Shown: piece after piece, positions 15,146-23,182 of the stretch | How the letters are laid out: the number at the start of each line of letters is the position of its first letter | Numbering within the stretch: the stretch's first letter is position 1 | NCBI GenBank assembly: GCA_910589125.1 | Contig: CAJURX010000014.1 | Span: forward strand, 1 to 58,057 | Direction of reading: 5' to 3' | Origin: an uncultured Eggerthellaceae bacterium | GTDB lineage: Bacteria; Actinomycetota; Coriobacteriia; Coriobacteriales; Eggerthellaceae | DNA length: 58,057 bases | Made by a program: the position numbers and the translations under genes | The notes under the pieces: model-generated | Databases searched by the model: none | Told to the model about the DNA's origin: nothing | The model's input: only the letters and a program-made list of their open reading frames with translations

Positions 15146-17083
15146 ATGGCATTGATGGAGATAGAGAAGCCCCGATCGGCGCAAGCGGTGGTCGATGATG
15201 TCTGCCAGACGATCGCGCGGCGCGTCTCTGCGGGGTCGGCGGGCATCTGCCCCGTTGAGCTCGCAGGAGCATTCGTCGGCCTGTGCGCAGCGCAGTCGTG
15301 CGGGAAGTGCGTGCCATGCCGCATAGGGCTTGCCCAGATGGGCACCTTGATCGATGCGCTGCTCGACGGGGACGCCACGATGGCGGATGTGGATGTGCTC
15401 GAGCGCACGGCTCGGACTGCGTACGCGAGCGCTGACTGTGCCATCGGCTATGAGGCGGGAGCCATGGTGCTCCGCTCCCTCAAGGGCTTTCGCCATGACT
15501 TCGAGTCCCACGCGCGCACGGGGCGCTGCGATGGGGGACCTCGGGATGCAGTGCCGTGCGCTGCGGGTTGTCCTGCGCATGTGGACATACCGGGGTACGT
15601 GTCGCTGGTCGGTGCGGGACGCTTTGCGGATGCCGTTCGGCTCATCCGCAAGGACAATCCGTTCCCGCTGGCGTGTGGCCTCATCTGCGAGCATCCGTGC
15701 GAGCTCACGTGCCGTCGCGGGGTCGTGGATGACGCGATCAACATCCGCGCGCTCAAGCGCTATGCGGTCGACCATGCACCGGAGATGTTCGCAGTGGATG
15801 GCGAAGGCGCGATCAAGGGCGAAGGCGCGGCGGCGAGCTCGGATGCGGTCGACGACGTGGCCGGCAGCGAAGCTCATCGTAGCTTTGCTGCCGCATCTGC
15901 TCCCTACCATCATCCTGAGACGGGCAAGCGCGTGGCTGTCATCGGCGGCGGTCCTGCGGGCTTGAGCGCTGCGTACTATCTTGCGCTCATGGGACACGCT
16001 CCGACCGTATTCGAGCAGCGCGAGCACTTGGGCGGCATGATGCGCTACGGCATCCCCGCATACCGCTTCCCGCGCTCCGAGCTTGATCGAGAGATCGCGT
16101 GGATCGTATCGCAGGGCATCGACGTGCGCTTGGGCGTCACGGTGCCGAATGACATCACCTTGCAAGAGCTACGCCGTGATTTCGATGCGGTCTACATCGC
16201 CATCGGCGCCCATGATGAGAAGACGCTCGGGATCGAGGGCGAGAACGCCGAAGGGGTGCTCTCCGCAGTCGAGATGCTGCGCGCCATCGGAGACGGATTC
16301 CTCCACGACTTCGAGGGCCAGCGCATCGTGGTCGTGGGTGGCGGCAATGTTGCCATGGATGTAGCGCGCACGTCCATGCGCTTGGGAGCCGCATCCGTGC
16401 AGGTCGTCTATCGGCGTCGCGTCGAGGACATGACGGCCCAAGCTGAGGAGATAGAGGGCGCCATCGCCGAGGGGTGCGAGATATGCGAGCTCATGGCACC
16501 GGTCTGCGTCGTCACAGAGGATGAGCGCGTGGTGGGGCTCGAGGTGCAGCCGCAGGTCATCGGAGCCGTCGATCGTGGACGGCCGAAGCCCATCAAGGCC
16601 GATCGTCCCACCGAGGTCATCCCGTGCGACCGGGTCCTCATGGCAGTGGGCCAAGCGGTGGGGGCTGCCGCCCTGGATGCGGGGGACCTGCCCGTTGAAT
16701 GGGGCCGCATCGCGGCAGGCCCGTTCGGACAGGTGCACGGCCTTGAGGGCGTGTTCGCGGGCGGTGATTGCGAGACGGGTCCCGCAACGGTCATCCGCGC
16801 TATCGCCGCAGGCAAGGCGGCCGCGCGCAACATCGACGAGTTCCTTGGCTTCGATCATGCCATCTCGGTGGATGTGGACATCCCTCCTGCCTGCGCAGCG
16901 GACCGCGCACCGTGCGGTCGCTCGAACACGATGGAGCGCAGCGCCCAAGACCGCATGTCCGACTTCGACATGATGGAGCATGGCCTGACCGCGCAGGAGG
17001 CGGCTCAGGAATCCGGCCGTTGCTTGCGCTGCGATAGGTTCGGATTGGGTGCGCTGCGTGGAGGGAGGACGTTCTCATGGTAA
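15146..17083 (+). CDS. NuoF-like Fe-S domain fused to GltD-like NAD(P)H flavoprotein, hydrogenase partner
   Basis: A 645-residue protein. Residues ~45-135 resemble the C-terminal 4Fe-4S domain of NuoF/HoxF (Ser-Cys-Gly-Lys-Cys-Val-Pro-Cys-Arg-Ile-Gly, with a later Cys). From ~155 it resembles the small subunit of glutamate synthase: cysteine groups Cys-x3-Cys, Cys-x3-Cys-x3-Cys-x3-Cys for two 4Fe-4S clusters, an FAD fold Gly-Gly-Gly-Pro-Ala-Gly near 295 and an NAD(P)H fold Gly-Gly-Gly-Asn-Val-Ala near 420. The C-terminus has another Cys-Leu-Arg-Cys pair. It likely moves electrons between NAD(P)H and the [FeFe]-hydrogenase whose gene it overlaps by seven bases; glutamate synthesis is unlikely because no large subunit is present. 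ATG 15146 follows GGAGGA; a GTG at 15074 is the alternative. Confidence 0.85.
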   Translation: MALMEIEKPRSAQAVVDDVCQTIARRVSAGSAGICPVELAGAFVGLCAAQSCGKCVPCRIGLAQMGTLIDALLDGDATMADVDVLERTARTAYASADCAIGYEAGAMVLRSLKGFRHDFESHARTGRCDGGPRDAVPCAAGCPAHVDIPGYVSLVGAGRFADAVRLIRKDNPFPLACGLICEHPCELTCRRGVVDDAINIRALKRYAVDHAPEMFAVDGEGAIKGEGAAASSDAVDDVAGSEAHRSFAAASAPYHHPETGKRVAVIGGGPAGLSAAYYLALMGHAPTVFEQREHLGGMMRYGIPAYRFPRSELDREIAWIVSQGIDVRLGVTVPNDITLQELRRDFDAVYIAIGAHDEKTLGIEGENAEGVLSAVEMLRAIGDGFLHDFEGQRIVVVGGGNVAMDVARTSMRLGAASVQVVYRRRVEDMTAQAEEIEGAIAEGCEICELMAPVCVVTEDERVVGLEVQPQVIGAVDRGRPKPIKADRPTEVIPCDRVLMAVGQAVGAAALDAGDLPVEWGRIAAGPFGQVHGLEGVFAGGDCETGPATVIRAIAAGKAAARNIDEFLGFDHAISVDVDIPPACAADRAPCGRSNTMERSAQDRMSDFDMMEHGLTAQEAAQESGRCLRCDRFGLGALRGGRTFSW

Positions 17084-18801
17084 AGGCCACCATCAATGGC
17101 ATCAGCGTCGAGATGCCCGACGGATCTGCCATCATCGGCGCCATCCACGCTGCGGGCGCATCGGTGCCGACGCTCTGTGCCATCAAGGATGTGAGCGATA
17201 TCGGCGCATGCCGCGTGTGCGTGGTGGAGGTGGAGGGGCGCGAGCGCCTGGTGCCTGCTTGCAATACCCCGCTCGAGGAGGGCATGGTCATCAAGACGGA
17301 TACGCCGCGCGTGCTGGAGGCGCGGCGCGTGAACGTGAGCCTGCTCCTCTCCCAGCACAAGGTGGAGTGCGCGCTGTGCGTGCGCAATGGCAATTGCGTG
17401 CTGCAGAGCTTGGCGCAAGAGCTCAACCTCTTGGATGTGCCCTATGAGACCTCCATCCGCACCGAGGCATGGGACGATGCCTTCCCGCTCATCCGGGATG
17501 GGTCGAAGTGCGTGCGCTGCATGCGATGCGTGCAGATATGCAGCAAGGTCCAAGGTTGCGATGTGTGGGATATCAAGAATCGCGCCACGCGGATGGATGT
17601 GGGCGTGCGCGAGGGCCTGCCCATCCAAGAGGCGGGCTGCACGTTGTGCGGTCAGTGCATCACCCATTGCCCCACAGGTGCCCTCCGGGCGCGCGATGAT
17701 GTGGATGCGGTCTTGAAGGCCTTGGCCGACCCGGATGTCGCATGCGTGGTGCAGGTGGCACCAGCAGTGCGCACCTCATGGGGCGAAGCGCTGGGGCTGC
17801 CCTTGGAGGTGGCCACCGAAGGGCGGCTTGCAGCCACCTTCAAAGCGCTCGGGTTCGACCATGTGTTCGATACGAACTTCGCTGCTGACATGACCATCAT
17901 GGAAGAGGGGAGCGAATTCGTTGAGCGCTTGGGTGGCGCTGGCGAGCTGCCGCTGCTCACCTCGTGCTGTCCGGGATGGGTGCGCTATCTCAAGGCGCAT
18001 AGGCCCGGATGGCTCGGCAATCTCTCCAGTGCGAAGTCTCCGCAGCAGATGTTCGGGGCGCTCTTGAAGGAGCATGTCGGTCCTAAGCTCGGCATGACCT
18101 CCCAGGATGGTCCGACGCGCATCTTCAACGTCTCTTGCATGCCCTGCGTGGCGAAGAAGTACGAGGCGGCTGTAGGGGAGATGGTGCGCGGGGAGGACGC
18201 GGATGTGGATGCGGTGCTGACGGTGCGCGAGCTCATCCGCCTCGTGCGCCTCATGCATGTGGATGTCGCACAGCTGGAGGAGATCCCCTTCGACGACCCC
18301 ATGGATGAGGGATCGGGTGCCGCGGTCATCTTCGGCGCTACGGGTGGCGTCATGGAGGCGGCGCTTCGAAGCGCGTACTTCCTGGTGAATGGGGTCAACC
18401 CCGATGCTGATGCGTTCTCTGACGTCCGTGGTCAGGATGGATGGCGGGAGCGCACCTTCGACATCGGCGGCAGGTGCGTGCGCGTGGCCGTCGCCAGCGG
18501 CTTGGCGAACGCGGCGCGGTTGCTGGATGCCCTGGAGGCGGGGGATGCGGAATATGACTTCGTGGAGGTCATGGCATGCCCAGGTGGTTGCGCAGGCGGC
18601 GGAGGACAGCCGATCCATGAGGCGTGCGAGCTCGCAGGGGATCGGGGACGCGTGCTCTATGGGCTGGATAGGCAGCGCGCGGTGCGCTTCAGCCACGAGA
18701 ATCCCCATGTGAGCGCATGCTATGAGGAGTTCTTGGGATCCCCGCTCTCGGAGCGCGCCCATCACCTGCTCCATACCGATCAAGGAGCGTGGGAGCTGTA
18801 A
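17077..18801 (+). CDS. [FeFe]-hydrogenase, modular (CpI-like)
   Basis: A 574-residue [FeFe]-hydrogenase, the same length as clostridial CpI. Order of domains: N-terminal 2Fe-2S (cysteines near 34, 45, 48, 62), a His-ligated 4Fe-4S motif (His-x3-Cys-x2-Cys-x5-Cys near 94-106), two 4Fe-4S ferredoxin clusters (near 146-160 and 190-200), then the H-cluster domain with all three signatures: Thr-Ser-Cys-Cys-Pro-Gly-Trp (~295), Met-Pro-Cys-Val-Ala-Lys-Lys (~353) and Met-Ala-Cys-Pro-Gly-Gly-Cys-Ala-Gly-Gly-Gly-Gly (~499). It should interconvert protons and H2. Pairing with a GltD-like protein fits the glutamate-synthase-linked type described for group A. The maturases HydE, HydF and HydG are not in the window and must be encoded elsewhere. 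A GGAGGGAGGA site precedes the start. Confidence 0.93.
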   Translation: MVKATINGISVEMPDGSAIIGAIHAAGASVPTLCAIKDVSDIGACRVCVVEVEGRERLVPACNTPLEEGMVIKTDTPRVLEARRVNVSLLLSQHKVECALCVRNGNCVLQSLAQELNLLDVPYETSIRTEAWDDAFPLIRDGSKCVRCMRCVQICSKVQGCDVWDIKNRATRMDVGVREGLPIQEAGCTLCGQCITHCPTGALRARDDVDAVLKALADPDVACVVQVAPAVRTSWGEALGLPLEVATEGRLAATFKALGFDHVFDTNFAADMTIMEEGSEFVERLGGAGELPLLTSCCPGWVRYLKAHRPGWLGNLSSAKSPQQMFGALLKEHVGPKLGMTSQDGPTRIFNVSCMPCVAKKYEAAVGEMVRGEDADVDAVLTVRELIRLVRLMHVDVAQLEEIPFDDPMDEGSGAAVIFGATGGVMEAALRSAYFLVNGVNPDADAFSDVRGQDGWRERTFDIGGRCVRVAVASGLANAARLLDALEAGDAEYDFVEVMACPGGCAGGGGQPIHEACELAGDRGRVLYGLDRQRAVRFSHENPHVSACYEEFLGSPLSERAHHLLHTDQGAWEL

Positions 18802-18877
18802 CACCGCGCAGGTGCGCGAAGCGCTGCCCTCATATGCGACGCGGTCCTTGCGTGGGGTGTGGCCCTTCGGCTCGGGT

Positions 18878-18906
18878 TTGCTCAGGCGCCACCTGCACTC
18901 TATAAT
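18878..18906 (+). promoter_or_regulatory. Promoter of the 18949-25909 operon
   Basis: TTGCTC (18878-18883), a 17-base spacer and TATAAT (18901-18906) form a good promoter in the 147-base gap after the hydrogenase gene. It places the start of transcription about 35 bases before the GTG at 18949. TATCCTA occurs in the leader at 18926-18932. A short GC-rich hairpin (18805-18818) right after the hydrogenase stop may mark the end of the upstream transcript. Confidence 0.65.
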
Positions 18907-18948
18907 CACCCCCATCATTGGACACTATCCTATAGATGAGGATGCACT

Positions 18949-20022
18949 GTGGCTGACCTCAAGATCACCGATGCGCTCACGGGCGACATCATCGAATTCG
19001 ACTTCGGCACGCAAGGCGCACAGGTTGCTCCGGCACCTGCTGCGCCTGCCGATGCGCATGCGACATCGCTCTTCTTCCCGGGCTGCTCCTTCATCAACTA
19101 CGGCATGCCGCTCGTGGCATCTGTGTTCGACCTCCTGCAGGGGGCGGGCGAGGTAGACGGGATATCGGTGCTGTGCTGCGGCAAGATCCTCGCCTATGAG
19201 CCGGAAGGGCAGCTTCTGCGAGATGCCTTCGAGGAGGACCTGCGACAGCACTTGGCAGATGCGCAGATAGAGCGCTTGGTGTGCGCATGCCCCAATTGCG
19301 TGAAGGCGCTGCGCGAAGCGCTCAGCCTGGATCCGCGCACGAAGGACATCAAGATAGAGGCGCTGCCTCAGGTGCTGGCGGAGCGCGGGTATCGCTTGGA
19401 TCCCCAGGTCTGCGCACGCCTCATCAAGGGGGATGCGGATGCAGGCGTGCTCCTCTGCACCCATGATTCGTGCCCTGATAGGGAATATGGCCAGTTCGCC
19501 GATGGGCTGCGCGCGCTCATGCCGGAGGGCCTTTGGGCCGATCCCGAGCATGCTCGCAAGCGCTCCGTGTGCTGCGGGTCGCTGCCTCGTGCTGCTGGCA
19601 AGTTCGAGCAAGCAGACAAGTGCGCGCTTCTGAATGGCCAGGAGGCGAAGGATATCGAAGCAGATGCCATCGTCACCGCATGCATGAGCTGCACGTTCCA
19701 GTTGAACATGGCGCAGCCATACGTCCAGTGCGTGCACTACTTGGAGCTCTTGTTCGACTGGCGCATCGATTGGCGCACCGTCGGCTCATGGATGAAGCTG
19801 CGCTTCCTGTTCGATGAGACGCTCGGCGCCACTGAGGCGGGGGCTGACGATCGCGCGTTCGCCGGCCTCGGTGGGAAGGCGACCTCTGATGCCACGGTGG
19901 CCGATGCGGAGGCGCGCGTCCGCGAGGAGCAAGGTGGCATGGAGTCGCAGGATGCGGAGGCGGCGAAGGATGTCGCGCTCTCGAATGCGAACGTGACCAC
20001 CATCATCGAAGAGGATCGCTAG
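18949..20022 (+). CDS. HdrB-like CCG-domain (heterodisulfide reductase type) protein
   Basis: A 357-residue protein with two cysteine-rich CCG domains, the fold that in HdrB and related proteins holds noncubane 4Fe-4S clusters. First copy: Phe-Pro-Gly-Cys near residue 43, Cys-Cys-Gly near 74 and Cys-Pro-Asn-Cys near 115. Second copy: Cys-Thr-His-Asp-Ser-Cys near 170, Cys-Cys-Gly near 207 and Cys-Met-Ser-Cys near 245. The last ~80 residues are acidic and of unclear role. No membrane segment. It starts with GTG, preceded by GAGGAT. Four bases separate it from the molybdoenzyme gene downstream, so the two are likely partners, with the CCG protein passing electrons or reducing a disulfide. The exact partner substrate is unknown. 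Confidence 0.8.
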   Translation: MADLKITDALTGDIIEFDFGTQGAQVAPAPAAPADAHATSLFFPGCSFINYGMPLVASVFDLLQGAGEVDGISVLCCGKILAYEPEGQLLRDAFEEDLRQHLADAQIERLVCACPNCVKALREALSLDPRTKDIKIEALPQVLAERGYRLDPQVCARLIKGDADAGVLLCTHDSCPDREYGQFADGLRALMPEGLWADPEHARKRSVCCGSLPRAAGKFEQADKCALLNGQEAKDIEADAIVTACMSCTFQLNMAQPYVQCVHYLELLFDWRIDWRTVGSWMKLRFLFDETLGATEAGADDRAFAGLGGKATSDATVADAEARVREEQGGMESQDAEAAKDVALSNANVTTIIEEDR

Positions 20023-20026
20023 GCCC

Positions 20027-22282
20027 ATGGAGCAGCGCAAGACGAATTGCCATTTCTGCGGGTACCTCTGCGGCTTCATCGCTGATGTGGAGGATGGGCG
20101 CATCGTGGCGCTGACGCCCGATCCCGAGCGCTACCCCTATGACGAGCAGGTGCTGGCCTCGTGCCAGCGCTGGCGCATGAACCTGGATGTGCTGGATGGA
20201 TCGGACCGCGTGAACCACCCGCTCAAGCGCGCAGGCGAGCGGGGAAGCGGGGAGTGGGAGCGCATCTCGTGGGATCAAGCGCTCGATGAGATAGCGGATG
20301 AGCTCTGCCGCTTGCGCGATGAGAACAACCCTGGTGTCCTGGCCTCCATGATCGGGGGGCCGCACACCTCATTCTGGCCGCTGCATCGGTTCATGTCGCT
20401 GTTCGGCTCGCCCAACAACGCCGGCATCGGGCAGATCTGTTGGAATCCGCGCATCTGGAGCGATACGCTGGCCTTCGGATGGACCATCGAGCCCGACATC
20501 ACCGATCAGACCAACTGCCTGATCGTCTGGGGCACGAATCCGGCCGAATCGGATAATTCGCTGTTCTGGCGCTCGCTTCTGCGCATGCATGCGGCAGGGC
20601 GCCCGCAGATCGTCGTGATCGACCCGCGCCTCACCAAGACGGCGCGCATCGCAGATATCTGGGTGCCCCTGCAACCGGGCACGGACTGCATCTTCGCGCT
20701 GGGGCTCCTGCATGTGGTGATCGAAGAGGAGCTCTACGATGCCCCCTTCGTCGAGGCATGGTGCGAGGGCTTCGACGAGCTCGCACGCCATGTGGCACCC
20801 TATGTGCCCGAGATGGTGGCTGAGGCGTGCGGCGTGGCACCTGAGCTCATCCAGGAGGTGGCACGCGCGTTCGCGCAGTCGCCGTCCACGATCATCACGG
20901 GGCGCGGGATCGACCAGATAGGCGAGAACGTATTGCCCACGCATCGCGCGCGCACGGCGCTGCTGGCCATCTGCGGGGACATCGACAGGCCTGGGGGCAG
21001 CTCCATCCTGCAGACGAGCGATTTCACCTCAGAGCTCGATCTGGAGTGCACGCTCGAGAGGTGGGATGTGTTGAGCAGCCTCTGCCTGAACGCAGAGAGC
21101 ACGCCCCTCCAAAGCTACGCGGGCTATGCCCATGTGAAGGAGAGCATGGATGGGGACGGCCGACGGCTCCCTGCACGCTATCTGACCAGCGTGCATCCCG
21201 ACCTTCTGCTTCGCGCCATGGAGGGGACGGGGCCCTATCCCATCCGTGCAGCCATCGTGCAGGCCACCAATCCGCTCGTCACCTATGCGGACACGAACCG
21301 CATGCTGGATGCGCTCATGGGCCTTGACCTGCTCGTCGTGCTGGATTACTACATCACGCCCACAGCTGCCATCGCCGACTACGTGCTGCCCTCAGCCGGT
21401 GCCATGGAGCGCGCGACCTTCCAGGCCCATGGCGGTGTGGCGAACTTCGCGTACGGTGGCGCGAAGGCGACCGACCCCTACTACGAGCGCAGGTCTGACT
21501 ACGAGGTGCTCCGCGAGCTGGGGATCCGCTGCGGTCAGGCTGAGTGGTGGCCTGATATCACCTTCGAGGAAGCATGCGCACGGACGCTTGCGCCGACGGG
21601 GCTCGATTGGGACGGGTACTGCCAGATGGGCATGTATGCCATGCCGAATGCGCCCTACAAGCACGAGCGCTTGGATGGGGACGGCCTGTCATGCGGATTC
21701 GCCACGCCGTCTGGCAAGGTGGAGCTCGCAAGCTCCTACCTTGCTCAGCTGGGCGGAGGTGCGTGCCCGGAGCCGGGCGAGGGCTATGCGCTCTGCACGC
21801 CTGGGTTCATCGCTGAGCGCGAGCGGGAGGGCTGGACGCATCTCACCCTCATCACGGGTGGGCGTCGCCAACCCTACAATGCCTCCATGTATTTGAACCA
21901 TCCACCCTTCCGAGACCGCCGTCCGCTGCCCATCGCAGAGGTCAGCGCCGCTACTGCGGAAGCGCTGCATGCGCGCGTCGGGGATGTCATCACGCTCGCC
22001 ACCGATAAGGGCACCGCGCGCTTCTCGGTGGATATAATCACCATGGTCGACGGCGTCGTGCATGCGGACTACGGCTGGTGGCACCCGGAGCTCCCGGTCA
22101 AGCTGCCCGATCTGGGGGGCATCTTCGAGAGCAATATCAACACGCTCACCAGCTGCAGCTTGAGCGGCGCGGAGCCGATGATAGGCACGTGGGCCTACAA
22201 CGATATGGATTGCATGGCGAAGGTGGGCGGAGAGCCGCTCGCCTTCGGAGAGAGCATCGAGAAGAAGGCCACGTTCGCGTGA
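20027..22282 (+). CDS. Cytoplasmic molybdopterin oxidoreductase, second catalytic subunit
   Basis: A 751-residue DMSO-reductase-superfamily protein with cluster cysteines Cys8, Cys11, Cys15 and Cys46, followed by the MGD-binding body and a molydopterin dinucleotide-binding C-terminal barrel (Ile-Thr-Gly-Gly-Arg-Arg-Gln near 613). Cys138 in Cys-Trp-Asn-Pro is the likely metal ligand, the same Cys-Trp-x-Pro arrangement as the larger enzyme at 7938-10979, so the two are related. No Tat signal and no own 4Fe-4S or membrane subunit in this operon; electrons may come through the CCG protein upstream and the ferredoxin-DUF169 protein downstream. It lacks the repeat extension of the larger paralogue. 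Tungsten rather than molybdenum cannot be excluded. The reaction is unknown. Confidence 0.87.
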   Translation: MEQRKTNCHFCGYLCGFIADVEDGRIVALTPDPERYPYDEQVLASCQRWRMNLDVLDGSDRVNHPLKRAGERGSGEWERISWDQALDEIADELCRLRDENNPGVLASMIGGPHTSFWPLHRFMSLFGSPNNAGIGQICWNPRIWSDTLAFGWTIEPDITDQTNCLIVWGTNPAESDNSLFWRSLLRMHAAGRPQIVVIDPRLTKTARIADIWVPLQPGTDCIFALGLLHVVIEEELYDAPFVEAWCEGFDELARHVAPYVPEMVAEACGVAPELIQEVARAFAQSPSTIITGRGIDQIGENVLPTHRARTALLAICGDIDRPGGSSILQTSDFTSELDLECTLERWDVLSSLCLNAESTPLQSYAGYAHVKESMDGDGRRLPARYLTSVHPDLLLRAMEGTGPYPIRAAIVQATNPLVTYADTNRMLDALMGLDLLVVLDYYITPTAAIADYVLPSAGAMERATFQAHGGVANFAYGGAKATDPYYERRSDYEVLRELGIRCGQAEWWPDITFEEACARTLAPTGLDWDGYCQMGMYAMPNAPYKHERLDGDGLSCGFATPSGKVELASSYLAQLGGGACPEPGEGYALCTPGFIAEREREGWTHLTLITGGRRQPYNASMYLNHPPFRDRRPLPIAEVSAATAEALHARVGDVITLATDKGTARFSVDIITMVDGVVHADYGWWHPELPVKLPDLGGIFESNINTLTSCSLSGAEPMIGTWAYNDMDCMAKVGGEPLAFGESIEKKATFA

Positions 22283-22315
22283 CGCGCGACGTGGATCGCA
22301 TCTAAGGAGGAGAAG

Positions 22316-23182
22316 ATGGCAGAGAGGAAGCAGGCGCTCCTGGTATTCAGCAAGCCGCCCATCCCCGGCATGGTGAAGACGCGCCTCACGCAGGCTAATG
22401 GCGGATTCCTGACGAACGAGCAGGCAGCGGAGTTCTTCAAGCTGTGCCTGTATGACGTGTGCGAGCTGGCCATGCACGCGCTCATCGAGCTGCAGCGCGA
22501 CAACGACGCGCTCGTCGCAGCCGACCCGACGGCGGACAAGATCACCTACGACTTCTTCATCTCCACCACTCCTGCGGAGAACCTGCCGCTGATGAAGGAG
22601 ACTTTCGATGCCATCGGCCCCTGGCCCATGGAGATCCACTACATGACGGATGCGGGTGCCACGTTCGATGACCATTTCGACGATGCCATCGCGCAGATCT
22701 TCAGCCAGGGATACGAGCACATCGTGGCCATCGGCGGGGATATCCCGACGCTTCCGAAGTCGCATCTGAAGCAGTCGTTCCAGTGGCTCGACTACTTCCA
22801 TGCCACCGGCACGCCCGGCTTCGTCTTGGCCCCCTGCCAGGAGTGCGGGACCTCCCTCATCGGCCTCTCCCAGGATACGCCCATCGACAATCAGGGCATC
22901 TACTACAACATGGACGGCATCCCGGCGCTGGATGGGTACATGAGCAAGATCGAGGAGAGCGACATCCCCGTGGCGTACTTCTCGCCCGTGGCGGATATCG
23001 ACGAGGCCACCGACCTGGCACACGCCATCTCATGCATGAAGGCCATCAGGAAGGCCGCGCGGTTCCAGTCCGACCTGTTCGTCCCGAACCGCGTGCTCAT
23101 CTGGTGCGACCTCATGGGCATCCAAGTGTCGACGCCTCCCAATGAGGAGCATGACCCGAGGCAGTACATCGATGAGCAGTAG
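22316..23182 (+). CDS. DUF2064 (GT-A fold, glycosyl/nucleotidyl-transferase-like) protein
   Basis: A 288-residue protein with the Phe-Ser-Lys-Pro-Pro-Ile-Pro-Gly-Met-Val-Lys-Thr-Arg-Leu opening that marks the DUF2064 family, related in fold to nucleotidyltransferases such as CofC and MobA and often found beside radical SAM genes. An Ile-Gly-Gly-Asp-Ile-Pro motif near residue 140 is the likely metal/nucleotide site (Asp of a DxD-like position). It is 33 bases after the molybdoenzyme gene with a strong TAAGGAGGAG site, and its end overlaps the radical SAM start. A C-terminal ~60 residues exceed the common family length. It probably activates or transfers a sugar or nucleotide moiety in the pathway run by this operon. 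Confidence 0.75.
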   Translation: MAERKQALLVFSKPPIPGMVKTRLTQANGGFLTNEQAAEFFKLCLYDVCELAMHALIELQRDNDALVAADPTADKITYDFFISTTPAENLPLMKETFDAIGPWPMEIHYMTDAGATFDDHFDDAIAQIFSQGYEHIVAIGGDIPTLPKSHLKQSFQWLDYFHATGTPGFVLAPCQECGTSLIGLSQDTPIDNQGIYYNMDGIPALDGYMSKIEESDIPVAYFSPVADIDEATDLAHAISCMKAIRKAARFQSDLFVPNRVLIWCDLMGIQVSTPPNEEHDPRQYIDEQ

